A stretch of 64,000 bases of DNA from contig NZ_JMQN01000021.1 in NCBI RefSeq assembly GCF_000705555.1, positions 124,001 to 188,000 on the forward strand, written 5' to 3'. The notes under the pieces are model-generated. The model saw only the letters and a program-made list of their open reading frames with translations. It ran no database searches and had not been told where the DNA came from. The position numbers and the translations under genes are program-made. The number at the start of each line of letters is the position of its first letter. Within the stretch, counting starts at the first letter, position 1. Positions 54,298-63,845 of this stretch are shown piece by piece. The DNA comes from Marinobacterium lacunae (GTDB lineage: Bacteria > Pseudomonadota > Gammaproteobacteria > Pseudomonadales > Balneatricaceae).

Positions 54298-55748
54298 TGA
54301 GTCGTATAGTGGTAGGGCCTTTCAACCGCGTTGAAGGGGATCTTGATATCACGCTGGACAGCTCAGCGGGGCAGGTGACAGGCGCGCGCGTGAATGCCAC
54401 CCTGTACCGGGGCTTTGAGCAGATTTTGCTGGGCAAGCCCGCGCTGGATGCATTGGTTTACACGCCGCGTATCTGCGGTATCTGCTCGGTCAGCCAGTCG
54501 GTGGCCGGTGCGCTGGCGCTGTCCGATGCACTGGGTATCGAGCCGACCCGAAACGGTGAGCTGTGTCGCAACCTCATCCTTGCCAATGAGTCGCTGACCG
54601 ATCTTCTGACCCACTTCTACCTGTTCTTCATGCCGGATCTGGCCCGGGATGTGTACCAGCGTGAGCCCTGGTACGACAGGGTGGCGACACGTTTTCGTGC
54701 CGTAAAAGGCGATGCTACGCGCGAAATGCTACCGGCGCGGGCGGAGTTCTTACATCTTATGGGGCTACTGGCCGGAAAGTGGCCGCATACGCTGAGTATT
54801 CAGCCTGGCGGTACCACTCGACCGGTGCAACGTCAGGAGCGCCTGCGTCTTCTGGCCATACTGAGTGGTTTTCGCCGGTTTCTGGAGCGTGTCTGTTTCG
54901 GCGATGATCTTGAGCGTATCGCGGCGCTGCGAACCCCGGATCAACTGCAAAACTGGCGGGCGCAGCGGCCGTGGCACTCAAGCGATCTAAGCACCTTTCT
55001 GCACCTGTCGGAGCAGCTGGGCTTTGATCAACTGGGCCGTGCGACAGATCGTTTCATGAGCTTCGGCAACTATGCGGTGCAGGGGGAGATGCTTGTGCCC
55101 AGCGGCGTCTGGACGCCGGCAGAGGGGCGGCTAGTGCTGGATGCCGGGCAGATTAGCGAAGATGTCAGCCATGCCTGGATGCGAGAGGCGCCGGTTTTGC
55201 ACCCTGCCCGGGGCGAAACGGATCCGGTTGCTGAAAAAGAGGGGGCCTATAGCTGGTGCAAGGCGCCGCGTTTAAACGGTCAGGTGGTGGAAACCGGCGC
55301 ACTCGCCAGAGCCCTGGTTGCCGGTGATCCGTTGATGACGGCATTGGTCAGTGAGCAGGGCGGCACCGTGCATACGCGCATGCTGGCACGGCTTTTCGAG
55401 CTGGCGCGTACGATACCGAAACTGCAGCAGTGGGTGCTGCAGATCGAGCCGGATGAGCCGTTTTGCAATCACCCGACAAGACTAGAAGACGGTGAGGGCG
55501 TGGGCCTGATGGAAGCGGCACGGGGCAGTCTGGGACACTGGGTGTCGGTGAAACGCGGACGGATCAGCCGTTATCAGATCATCGCGCCGACCACCTGGAA
55601 CTTCTCACCGCGTGATGCTCGCGAGCAGCCGGGCGCATTGGAACAGGCGTTGGTCGGTGCGCCCATTCGCGAGGGGGAAGCCGATCCTGTATCGGTACAA
55701 CATATCGTACGCAGTTTCGATCCTTGCATGGTGTGTACCGTGCACTGA
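54297..55748 (+). CDS. hupV: Regulatory [NiFe] hydrogenase large subunit
   Basis: 483 residues. Nickel-iron ligands in RICGICSVSQ and in the C-terminal DPCMVCTVH. The protein ends exactly at that histidine with no cleavable extension, a hallmark of H2-sensing (HupV/HoxC) enzymes that skip C-terminal proteolysis. N-terminal RVEGDLDI is standard. Starts with ATGA overlapping hupU. Confidence 0.93.
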   Translation: MSRIVVGPFNRVEGDLDITLDSSAGQVTGARVNATLYRGFEQILLGKPALDALVYTPRICGICSVSQSVAGALALSDALGIEPTRNGELCRNLILANESLTDLLTHFYLFFMPDLARDVYQREPWYDRVATRFRAVKGDATREMLPARAEFLHLMGLLAGKWPHTLSIQPGGTTRPVQRQERLRLLAILSGFRRFLERVCFGDDLERIAALRTPDQLQNWRAQRPWHSSDLSTFLHLSEQLGFDQLGRATDRFMSFGNYAVQGEMLVPSGVWTPAEGRLVLDAGQISEDVSHAWMREAPVLHPARGETDPVAEKEGAYSWCKAPRLNGQVVETGALARALVAGDPLMTALVSEQGGTVHTRMLARLFELARTIPKLQQWVLQIEPDEPFCNHPTRLEDGEGVGLMEAARGSLGHWVSVKRGRISRYQIIAPTTWNFSPRDAREQPGALEQALVGAPIREGEADPVSVQHIVRSFDPCMVCTVH

Positions 55749-55952
55749 TTTATCCTGTTGATTAATAAGCGTTAATGCGCACGACAGGGATGATTCATAC
55801 CGGGCAGGGCGCAGAAAGCTCTGCTGTATTATTTTCATACTGGCCGCTGAGAGTTGCTAAATATGAAATATGTGCCATAGATCAATATGGGTGCCTGCAA
55901 TCTGTTGCTAGATTAATGTACGTAGTAGGCAACAAATACAGAGGGTTCAGGT

Positions 55953-56273
55953 ATGCGCCTCGTAAAAGACCTGGTAGATAGCAGAATAGTCTTATACTGG
56001 ATTGCCGGTTCCGGTAAGCAGTTGAGCACCTATCTTGCGTCGCTGAGTCAGGCCGAGGAGTGGTGGAAGGCGTACATGTTTTCCCGTTATCAGGGTGAGG
56101 AAAGGCGGCAGTCGGTTCTTGATCGACGTACAAACTTCGAAAAGAGACGGCGTATTGCGCAGTCAAATGAACTTATCCCCATGTCGCCCTACGGTCGGCG
56201 CAGCACGGATATACCGGTGAAGGTCGATGTGGATCGGGTTTCGGAAAAGCTGAACGCCCTAACCGGCAGGTAA
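55953..56273 (+). CDS. Conserved-looking small hypothetical protein
   Basis: 106 residues, basic, with an arginine-rich middle (ERRQSVLDRRTNFEKRRRI) and no membrane helix. I do not recognise a family. The upstream 200 bases to hupV are empty of genes. A terminator follows 38 bases after its stop. Confidence 0.55.
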   Translation: MRLVKDLVDSRIVLYWIAGSGKQLSTYLASLSQAEEWWKAYMFSRYQGEERRQSVLDRRTNFEKRRRIAQSNELIPMSPYGRRSTDIPVKVDVDRVSEKLNALTGR

Positions 56274-56311
56274 GCATCGGTAATACACGGAACAGGTTGT
56301 TTGAAGTGGTC

Positions 56312-56340
56312 AAAAGAGCCCCGCCCGTCGGGGCTCTTTT
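56312..56340. terminator. Bidirectional terminator
   Basis: The perfect stem AAAAGAGCCCCG/CGGGGCTCTTTT serves both the small ORF and the converging rhodanese operon. Confidence 0.92.
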
Positions 56341-56355
56341 CTGTGTATCAGGCCG

Positions 56356-56736
56356 TTATTCGAAGTCGGGCATCTGTGGCTGAACCACCGGTTTGTCCGC
56401 TTCGGCCCAAGCATCAAATCCACCGGCTATCGAGCGGACATGGAGATAACCCATGTTCTTAAGGCTCAGTGCTGACAGCGCTGCGCGACCGCTGGTTTTG
56501 CAGTAAAGCACGAGATTCAGATCACGGGCCGAGAGGGCCGTGTCGTTGCTCAGGCGAAACTCCAGCATGCCACGGGGAATATTGATCGCCCCCGGCAGGT
56601 GCCCGGCTTGATATTCGTCAGGCTCGCGCACATCAATGACCACATCCGCCTGCTGGACGGCTTGTTCGGCCTCCTCGACGCTAACCTCGGTTATCTGCGC
56701 CTTTGCCTCGGCGACCAGATCATGTGCAGTTTTCAT
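56356..56736 (-). CDS. Rhodanese-like sulfurtransferase
   Basis: 126 residues from the ATG at 56736 with AAAGGAG upstream. A single rhodanese domain: VIDVREPDEYQAGHLPGAIN, then active-site Cys in VLYCKTSGRAALSA (about residue 85). It accepts sulfane sulfur from a donor. Start overlaps the SulP stop (TGATG), third gene of the operon. Confidence 0.9.
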   Translation of the reverse strand: MKTAHDLVAEAKAQITEVSVEEAEQAVQQADVVIDVREPDEYQAGHLPGAINIPRGMLEFRLSNDTALSARDLNLVLYCKTSGRAALSALSLKNMGYLHVRSIAGGFDAWAEADKPVVQPQMPDFE

Positions 56737-58532
56737 CAGTTGAGCTCCTTTAAATGGTTGGATTCCGGCGAGATCGGGCAATGTGTTGGCAGCGCGTCCT
56801 GCGTGCGGCGGGTGGTGATCGGGTCGAGCAGCAGCAGGGCCTCGTAATGGCTGACAAAGACACGCCCACCAAACTGGTCTAGAAATTGTGCACGTCTGAG
56901 CTGATCCATAACCGGGCCTTTAACTTCTGAAAGGTGCAGCTGGACACCGGATGTATGCAGACGTTCAGTGATCGCCTCAAGGCTTTCAAGCGCGCTGGCG
57001 TCGATCAGGTTGATGCCTGAGCACATCAATACCAGGTGACGTGCCGATGGGTGTGAGGCAATCAGCTGGGCGATACGATCTTCAAGATAACGCGCATTGG
57101 GAAAGTAGAGGCTCTCGTCCACCCGAATCGAGAGCACACTCTCGCTTTGTACGACATCAAATCTCGCCACATTACGAAAGTGCTGACTACCGGGCAGCTG
57201 GCCGACAACCGCGATATGCGGATGGCTGGTACGCCAAAGGAAAAGCAGTAGCGAAAGACTGAGCCCGGTCAGAATGCCGACTTCAATATTGAAAAACAGC
57301 ACCCCGAGCATGGTGGCCAGCATGGCGGCGCCATCCTGCCAGGCATATTGCCATGTGCGCTTGAGCTGGCCCAGATCCACCAGTGTCAGCACCGCGACGA
57401 TGATGATAGCCGCCAGTATCGCGCGCGGCAGGCTCTCGAAAAGTGGGGAGACAAACACCACCGTCAGGGCCATACCGATAGCCGAGAGCGCCCCGGCCAG
57501 AGGGGTTTGAGCGCCCGCCTCGTAACTGACGACGGATCGGGAGAAACCACCTGACACCGGCATGCCGCCGCTGAGCGCCGTGATCAGATTGGCTCCACCC
57601 AGTGCCAGCAGCTCCTGATTGGGGGAGATGCGCTGGCGCCGTCGGGCGGCGAAGGTCTGGGCGACCGATACCGAACCGATAAAACCCACCAGACTTATCA
57701 ATACGGCCAGTGGCAACAGTTTTACCACGAGATCCAGATCGAAAACGGGCAGTGCAAACGCAGGCAAGGCCTGTGGTACTTTGCCGACCACGGCCACGCC
57801 TTGCTGGTCGAGATGCATGAAGTGCACCGACAGCGCGCCAACAAGCAACGCCAGAAGCGGAGCCGCTTTCGTAAGTGTGGCAGCCTTGCGTAGGGAGAGG
57901 CCGAGTGCGGCAAGTCCGGTTTTACCAAAGCGCCGCGCCAGATAGAGGAAAACAAGGCTCAGGCCGCCAATCGCCAGTGTGGGCAGGTGGGTATCAGGCA
58001 AAGCTTTAATCGTTGAGCGAAGCAGTGCCAGAGCGGTATCGCCCTGGGTGTTGATACCGAGAATGTGGCGCAGTTGGCTGAGCATGATCAAAATGCTTGA
58101 GGCGCTGATAAACCCTGAAACAACGGGGTGGCTGAGGAAATTGATTAGAAAGCCGATGCGCAGCAGGGACATGACGAGCATCACGCCCCCGGAGAGCAAT
58201 GCCAGCAGCAGCGCCGCCTGAATATAGTCAGCCGAGCCCGGCTCAAACATGGGGGTTAACGCTGAGGCGGTCAGGAGCGCAACAATTGCAACGGGCCCCA
58301 CCGCAAGCGTGCGACTGCTGCCCAGCAGCGCGTAGGCGATTGGTGGAAAAATGCTGGCATAGAGACCCACAACCGGCGGCAGTCCGGCGAGCATGGCATA
58401 GGCCAGACTTTGCGGTATCAGCAGTAGCGTAAGAATGAGTGCGGCGAGCCCGTCATGGGTCGCACTCTCCTTGTCGTACTCGCGTGCCCAGGATAAGAAG
58501 GGCAGGTAACGTGCCAGACGCTCAACATTCAT
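56736..58532 (-). CDS. SulP-family anion transporter with STAS domain
   Basis: 598 residues: about 10-12 membrane helices (starting GLAALILTLLLIPQSLAYAM, with PPVVGLYASIFPP), then a C-terminal STAS domain (about 470-570, VLMCSGINLIDASALESLEAI). SulP proteins carry sulfate, bicarbonate and other anions. In an operon with a persulfide-dioxygenase-like hydrolase and rhodanese, sulfite or sulfate export or uptake is likely. Confidence 0.93.
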   Translation of the reverse strand: MNVERLARYLPFLSWAREYDKESATHDGLAALILTLLLIPQSLAYAMLAGLPPVVGLYASIFPPIAYALLGSSRTLAVGPVAIVALLTASALTPMFEPGSADYIQAALLLALLSGGVMLVMSLLRIGFLINFLSHPVVSGFISASSILIMLSQLRHILGINTQGDTALALLRSTIKALPDTHLPTLAIGGLSLVFLYLARRFGKTGLAALGLSLRKAATLTKAAPLLALLVGALSVHFMHLDQQGVAVVGKVPQALPAFALPVFDLDLVVKLLPLAVLISLVGFIGSVSVAQTFAARRRQRISPNQELLALGGANLITALSGGMPVSGGFSRSVVSYEAGAQTPLAGALSAIGMALTVVFVSPLFESLPRAILAAIIIVAVLTLVDLGQLKRTWQYAWQDGAAMLATMLGVLFFNIEVGILTGLSLSLLLFLWRTSHPHIAVVGQLPGSQHFRNVARFDVVQSESVLSIRVDESLYFPNARYLEDRIAQLIASHPSARHLVLMCSGINLIDASALESLEAITERLHTSGVQLHLSEVKGPVMDQLRRAQFLDQFGGRVFVSHYEALLLLDPITTRRTQDALPTHCPISPESNHLKELN

Positions 58533-58569
58533 CTATCGGCTCCGCTCGCCGTCAGTGTTTGGCCCTTCA

Positions 58570-59433
58570 TTAGAGCAGATCCAACGGAATCTTCAGATAG
58601 TGAACACCGTTATCTTCGGCTTTGGGTAGATGGCCTGCGCGCATGTTGATCTGCACTGAAGGGAGTATCAACGCGGGCATATTGAGTTGGGCGTCGCGCT
58701 CATTGCGCATAGTGACAAACTGCGCCTCATTTATGCCCTCGTGTATGTGGACGTTGTGCCGGCGTTGTTCACCGACCGTCGTTTCGCACTGAAAGGTATC
58801 GCGCCCCTCGGCCTTGTAGTCATGGCACAGGAAGATGCGCGTTTCATCCGGATAGCTGAACAGCGTCTGGATTGAATGGTACAACGCGCTCGCGTCGCCG
58901 CCGGGAAAGTCGCAACGCGCAGTACCGTAGTCGGGCATGAATAGGGTATCCCCGACAAACAGCGCATCGCCGATGTTGAAGCTCATACAGGCGGGTGTGT
59001 GCCCCGGAGTATGTAGGGCTTTCGCTTCCAGAGAACCGATCATAAAGTGTTCACCGTCGGCGAACAGGTGGTCGAATTGGCTGCCATCACGTGCAAACTC
59101 AGGGCCTTCGTTGAACATTTTGGCGAAGGTTTTCTGGATGATATCGACTCGATCACCGATCGCTGTCTGGCCTCCAAGGTGTTTCTTCAGGTACGGCGCG
59201 GCACTGAGATGGTCGGCGTGGACATGGGTTTCAAGAATCCACTGAACGCTCAGCTGCTCGCTACGGACATACTCGATCAGGCGATCTGCGTTGCGGTAGG
59301 CGGTACTGGCGGCAGCAGGGTCGTAGTCCAGCACCGAGTCGATCAGGGCGCAGGCCCGGGTCTGCTCATCGACAACGACATAACTGTAGGTAAAGGTCGC
59401 TGGATCGAAAAAGGGCTCTACATGCATATCCAT
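58570..59433 (-). CDS. MBL-fold hydrolase, persulfide-dioxygenase/Blh type
   Basis: 287 residues. Metal motif ETHVHADHLSAA, then HTPGHTPACMSF and the late LCHDYKAEGR: the pattern of the ETHE1/Blh group that oxidises glutathione persulfide to sulfite. First gene of the operon with SulP and rhodanese. This gene set is found under BigR/SqrR control in other proteobacteria for sulfide detoxification. Confidence 0.88.
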   Translation of the reverse strand: MDMHVEPFFDPATFTYSYVVVDEQTRACALIDSVLDYDPAAASTAYRNADRLIEYVRSEQLSVQWILETHVHADHLSAAPYLKKHLGGQTAIGDRVDIIQKTFAKMFNEGPEFARDGSQFDHLFADGEHFMIGSLEAKALHTPGHTPACMSFNIGDALFVGDTLFMPDYGTARCDFPGGDASALYHSIQTLFSYPDETRIFLCHDYKAEGRDTFQCETTVGEQRRHNVHIHEGINEAQFVTMRNERDAQLNMPALILPSVQINMRAGHLPKAEDNGVHYLKIPLDLL

Positions 59434-59525
59434 ACACCTGTGTGATCAAAAACTGATGTCTACAGCTTAGGCGCCGTGCGGCTCCCGTGCTGCGTTGCTT
59501 CGATAAGTAACGGTATCGCTATAAT

Positions 59526-59541
59526 ATTAGAATATTCTAAT
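59526..59541. promoter_or_regulatory. Perfect palindrome, candidate BigR/SqrR-type operator
   Basis: ATTAGAATATTCTAAT is a perfect 16-bp palindrome about 90 bases upstream of the persulfide-dioxygenase-like start. It resembles the A/T-rich sites bound by ArsR-family persulfide sensors. No such regulator gene is adjacent. Confidence 0.65.
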
Positions 59542-59720
59542 TTAATAAAGTTGCACTTCTGATACTTCCTGTTGTCACCACAGCAAAGGGCTGCCGTTCA
59601 GGAAAAGGTGGTGGTTCCCGTCATGAGTTCTGCGCATATGCCCCAGTGTCCTCGGATCCTGGTCTACCTTGATAATTACAGTAAATGGCCAGACCGAACC
59701 GTCAATCAGGGAGATAGTCG

Positions 59721-62396
59721 ATGTCGAGATCTGTCGATAGTTTCAACACAGCAACCCAGCTTAAGGTGGGTGAGCGCACCTACACGGTTTACGGATTGAG
59801 CACAGGTGAGATTGCAAACGTGGAGGGTGTCGCCCGGCTGCCGGTGTCGATCAAGGTACTGCTCGAAAATCTGTTGCGACATGAAGATGGCGAAAGCTGT
59901 ACACGCGAGGACATTCTTGCGTTGGCCAGCAGCCGCGGACGCGCGTCGGATCATGAGTTTTCATACCACCCGGCGCGCGTCCTGATGCAGGATTTTACCG
60001 GTGTGCCGGCGGTGGTCGATCTGGCCGCCATGCGCAATGCCTTGCTCGAACGCGGGGTGGACCCCCAGCGCATCAACCCGCTCTCGCCTGTGGATCTGGT
60101 GATTGACCACTCTGTGAGTATCGACCGCTTTGGGACGGCCGATGCGTTTCGGGAAAATGTGGATATTGAGATGCAACGTAATCTCGAGCGTTATCAGTTT
60201 CTCAAGTGGGGGCAGGGGGCGTTCGATAATTTCCGGGTTGTGCCACCGGGCACCGGTATCTGCCATCAGGTGAATCTGGAGTATCTGGCCAAGTCGGTCT
60301 GGAGCGAAGAGCAGGATGGCCAGATGCTGGCCTATCCGGATACGCTGGTGGGTACCGATAGTCATACCACGATGATAAATGCCCTTGGTGTACTGGGCTG
60401 GGGTGTAGGGGGTATCGAGGCGGAAGCAGCGATGCTTGGTCAGCCTATCTCGATGCTGGTGCCGGATGTGGTCGGTTTCGAACTTACAGGTACGCTTAAC
60501 GAGGGCATCACGGCCACCGACCTTGTATTGCGCGTGGTGCAGATGCTGCGTGAGCGCGGCGTGGTCGGCAAGTTTGTAGAGTTCTTTGGCAGCGGGCTGG
60601 ATCACCTTCCGATTGCGGACCGCGCGACCATCGCCAACATGGCACCGGAGTATGGTGCAACCTGTGGCTTTTTCCCCATCGATGCCCAAACCCTCAACTA
60701 TCTGCGCCTGAGTGGACGGCCGGAGCATACCCTCGAACTGGTAGAGGCCTACTGTAAAGCGCAGGGGATGTGGCGTGACGAGCATTATCAGACACCGGAC
60801 TTTGCCGATGTACTGAGGCTGGATATGTCCACCGTAGAGCCCAACTTGGCCGGTCCCAAGCGGCCTCAGGACCGGGTGGCGGTGAAGGATCTCAAGCCTG
60901 CAATCGATGCATTCATCGAATTTGCCGGTAAAGCCGATCAACTGGAAACAGGGGTTGAGCTTGGTGGATCGGAAACGCCGATGCATCACGGCGATGTGGT
61001 GATTGCAGCGATCACCTCCTGTACCAATACGTCCAACCCGGCAGTTATGCTTGGGGCCGGACTGGTTGCGCGCAAGGCGTTGGCTAGGGGGCTGAAGATC
61101 AAACCCTGGGTGAAGACATCGCTGGCACCGGGTTCACGTGTCGTGACCGAATATCTCAAGGAGTCTGGCGTTCAGCAGGATCTTGATGCGCTTGGCTTTA
61201 ACCTGGTGGGCTATGGGTGCACCACCTGTATCGGTAACTCCGGCCCTCTGCCCGATGAGGTCGAGAAGACGATCAAGGATAACGATCTGGTGGTCTGCTC
61301 GGTGCTCTCGGGTAACCGCAACTTTGAAGGGCGTATCCATCCGCTGGTGCGGGCTAACTGGCTGGCCTCGCCACCTCTGGTGGTAGCCTATGCACTGGCC
61401 GGCACGACACGTATCGATCTTAGCCGCGACCCTCTGGGCACCGACCAAGAGGGACAGCCTGTGTATCTGAAGGATATCTGGCCCAATAACGCCGAGATCG
61501 ATGTGCTGGTCCGAACTATCGATAACGAGATGTTCCGCAAAGAGTACGGTTCGGTCTTCGACGGTGATGAACGGTGGCGGAACATCGACTCCGGCATCGG
61601 CGCAACCTATGCGTTTCCTGCCGACTCAACCTACATACAGAAGCCACCGTTCTTCGAGCCGGAATACGCAGGTCGGGTGGCGGATATTAAGGGCGCCTCA
61701 ATACTGGCGCTGTTGGGTGACTCGGTGACCACCGACCATATTTCGCCTGCCGGCGCGATACCTAAAGACAGTCCCGCGGCACAGTATCTGCGCTCAAGAG
61801 GTGTAGAGGACGCGGACTTCAACTCCTACGGGTCGCGACGCGGCAACCATGAAGTGATGATGCGGGGGACATTCGGCAATATCCGTATCCGTAACGAAAT
61901 GACGCCCCAGATCGAGGGCGGATATACCCGTAAACGTGGCGCGGCCGATCCCGAGTTTATCTACGATGTGGCAATGGCCTATTGTCAGGCGAACACGCCA
62001 AGCGTGATTGTTGCCGGCAAGGAGTACGGCACCGGTTCAAGCCGTGACTGGGCGGCCAAGGGGACTTTGCTGCTCGGTGTCAAAGCGGTCATCGTCGAGA
62101 GTTTCGAGCGTATCCACCGCTCTAATCTGGTCGGTATGGGCGTGTTGCCCCTGCAGTTCACACAGGGGGATGACCGCAAGCAGCTCAAACTGACCGGCGA
62201 TGAGCAGATCGACATCCTCGGTCTTGAGGCGGGCCTTAAACCTAAACAGACGTTTAAGGCAGTCATCCACTATGCTGATGGGAAAGAGCGCGAGATCGAG
62301 TTGCAATCACGTCTGGATACGCTGGTCGAGGTGGAGTACTACCGGGCTGGCGGCGTGCTCAACTTTGTCCTCGATCGCTTGAGTCAAACGGCCTGA
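59721..62396 (+). CDS. acnA: Aconitate hydratase A
   Basis: 891 residues, the usual AcnA length. [4Fe-4S] ligands: AITSCTNTSNP and GCTTCIGNSGP. C-terminal swivel domain with EYGTGSSRDWAAKG and VIVESFERIHRSNLVGMG. It isomerises citrate and isocitrate in the TCA cycle, and as apo-protein can bind mRNA. The divergent sulfur operon lies upstream. Confidence 0.97.
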   Translation: MSRSVDSFNTATQLKVGERTYTVYGLSTGEIANVEGVARLPVSIKVLLENLLRHEDGESCTREDILALASSRGRASDHEFSYHPARVLMQDFTGVPAVVDLAAMRNALLERGVDPQRINPLSPVDLVIDHSVSIDRFGTADAFRENVDIEMQRNLERYQFLKWGQGAFDNFRVVPPGTGICHQVNLEYLAKSVWSEEQDGQMLAYPDTLVGTDSHTTMINALGVLGWGVGGIEAEAAMLGQPISMLVPDVVGFELTGTLNEGITATDLVLRVVQMLRERGVVGKFVEFFGSGLDHLPIADRATIANMAPEYGATCGFFPIDAQTLNYLRLSGRPEHTLELVEAYCKAQGMWRDEHYQTPDFADVLRLDMSTVEPNLAGPKRPQDRVAVKDLKPAIDAFIEFAGKADQLETGVELGGSETPMHHGDVVIAAITSCTNTSNPAVMLGAGLVARKALARGLKIKPWVKTSLAPGSRVVTEYLKESGVQQDLDALGFNLVGYGCTTCIGNSGPLPDEVEKTIKDNDLVVCSVLSGNRNFEGRIHPLVRANWLASPPLVVAYALAGTTRIDLSRDPLGTDQEGQPVYLKDIWPNNAEIDVLVRTIDNEMFRKEYGSVFDGDERWRNIDSGIGATYAFPADSTYIQKPPFFEPEYAGRVADIKGASILALLGDSVTTDHISPAGAIPKDSPAAQYLRSRGVEDADFNSYGSRRGNHEVMMRGTFGNIRIRNEMTPQIEGGYTRKRGAADPEFIYDVAMAYCQANTPSVIVAGKEYGTGSSRDWAAKGTLLLGVKAVIVESFERIHRSNLVGMGVLPLQFTQGDDRKQLKLTGDEQIDILGLEAGLKPKQTFKAVIHYADGKEREIELQSRLDTLVEVEYYRAGGVLNFVLDRLSQTA

Positions 62397-62435
62397 CCGA
62401 TAGGATGAGGCGGGGCCGTCCAGCAGGAGGGCCCT

Positions 62436-62861
62436 ATGGAACCTCGTATCAGCCTGATAACGCTCGGGGTCGATGACCTCGAGCGCTCCTACCGCTTTTA
62501 CCACGATGCGCTGGCATTTCCCGCCAGCTATATTCAGGGCAACGAGATCGTCTTTTTCCGTGGCAGCGGCGCACGTCTGGCGCTCTATCCGCGTAGCCGA
62601 TTGAACGATGACGTAGCCCCGCGACTGGTGGGGCGTCACAGCCGATTTCCCGGCATAACGCTGACTCATGATACGGCTGATCGGCAGCAAGTGGACCGCA
62701 TACTTGCCTCAGCCCAGGCGTGCGGTGGCGCGATTGTGAAACCTGCCTCGGACACCTTCTGGGGTGGCTATAGCGGGTACTTCACCGATCCAGATGGCTA
62801 TCTGTGGGAGGTGGCCTGGGCTGATGTCTGGCAAAGCGGGGCGCTGGCGATGCAGGGGTAG
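62436..62861 (+). CDS. VOC (glyoxalase/bleomycin-resistance) family protein
   Basis: 141 residues with the vicinal-oxygen-chelate fold: opening ISLITLGVDDLERSYRFYHDAL and closing GYFTDPDGYLWEVAWADVW. The family binds a divalent metal and acts on varied small molecules. AGGAGG precedes the ATG; it follows acnA by 40 bases but an operon is not certain. Confidence 0.9.
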   Translation: MEPRISLITLGVDDLERSYRFYHDALAFPASYIQGNEIVFFRGSGARLALYPRSRLNDDVAPRLVGRHSRFPGITLTHDTADRQQVDRILASAQACGGAIVKPASDTFWGGYSGYFTDPDGYLWEVAWADVWQSGALAMQG

Positions 62862-62942
62862 ATTAGCGAGCAACAGTTGTGTGCTAACCTTTCTTTCCTG
62901 ACGTTCCGGTCAGGCTGACCATGATTCTCAGGAAGGCACCTC

Positions 62943-63830
62943 ATGTTTGATAATGCATTCAGATCTGTCGATATAGTCACCTCAGGTGCAACCATACACT
63001 GTATGCATGGGGGAGAAGGGCCGCCACTGCTGCTTCTGCATGGCTATCCCCAGACCCATATGATCTGGCATGAGGTAGCGCCGGCACTGGCAAAAGATTT
63101 CCACGTGATCTGTCCTGACCTTCGGGGTTATGGCGATAGCAGCAAACCGCCCGGCGAGGCGGACCATGCGAACTACTCGAAGCGCGCCATGGCGCAGGAT
63201 ATGGTCGAGGTGATGTCCCATTTTGGCTATGAGCAGTTTGCCGTTGCCGGTCATGATCGTGGCGCCCGAGTCGCGCACCGCATGGCACTGGATCACTCGC
63301 AGCGGGTGAGTGCACTGTGTGTTATGGATATCGCGCCGACGCTGCATATGTTCGATCACACCGATCAGGCGTTTGCCACCGGCTATTACCACTGGTTCTT
63401 TTTAATACAACCCGGTGGTCTGCCTGAGCATATGATCGGTCTCGATCCCGATTACTACCTCGGTGAAAAGCTCAAGCGCTGGTCCGCACCCGGTGCGGAA
63501 TTCTCGCCTCGTGCCGTTGCCGAGTACTGCCGCTGCTTCGGTTCCGCCGATGCTATTCATGCTTCCTGTGAAGACTACCGGGCCGCAGCGATGATCGATC
63601 TGGAGCACGACCGTGCCGACCGACCGCGTAAGCTTGAGTGTCCGGTATTGGTGCTCTGGGGCAACAAGGGGTTTGTGCATCGCACCTATGACCTGCTAGA
63701 GGTTTGGCGCGAGTATGCCCAAGAGGTGAGAGGTGGTGCGTTGAACTGTGGTCACTTTCTGCCGGAAGAGGCACCGGACGAGGTTATCGATGCGTTGAAC
63801 GGCTTTCTCTCGGGAAAACCGAAGGCGTAA
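62943..63830 (+). CDS. Alpha/beta hydrolase, haloacetate-dehalogenase-like
   Basis: 295 residues. Nucleophile elbow VAGHDRGARVAHRMALDH (Asp about residue 104), oxyanion region LLLHGYPQTHMIWH, DLRGYGDSSKPP, then MDIAPTLHMFDHTD and a C-terminal catalytic His in NCGHFLPEEAPD. This order (HDRGAR, DIAPT) is typical of fluoroacetate/haloacetate dehalogenases and close epoxide hydrolases. Which haloacid, if any, it uses is not shown. Confidence 0.85.
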   Translation: MFDNAFRSVDIVTSGATIHCMHGGEGPPLLLLHGYPQTHMIWHEVAPALAKDFHVICPDLRGYGDSSKPPGEADHANYSKRAMAQDMVEVMSHFGYEQFAVAGHDRGARVAHRMALDHSQRVSALCVMDIAPTLHMFDHTDQAFATGYYHWFFLIQPGGLPEHMIGLDPDYYLGEKLKRWSAPGAEFSPRAVAEYCRCFGSADAIHASCEDYRAAAMIDLEHDRADRPRKLECPVLVLWGNKGFVHRTYDLLEVWREYAQEVRGGALNCGHFLPEEAPDEVIDALNGFLSGKPKA

Positions 63831-63845
63831 GGATTAAGGTTGAAC

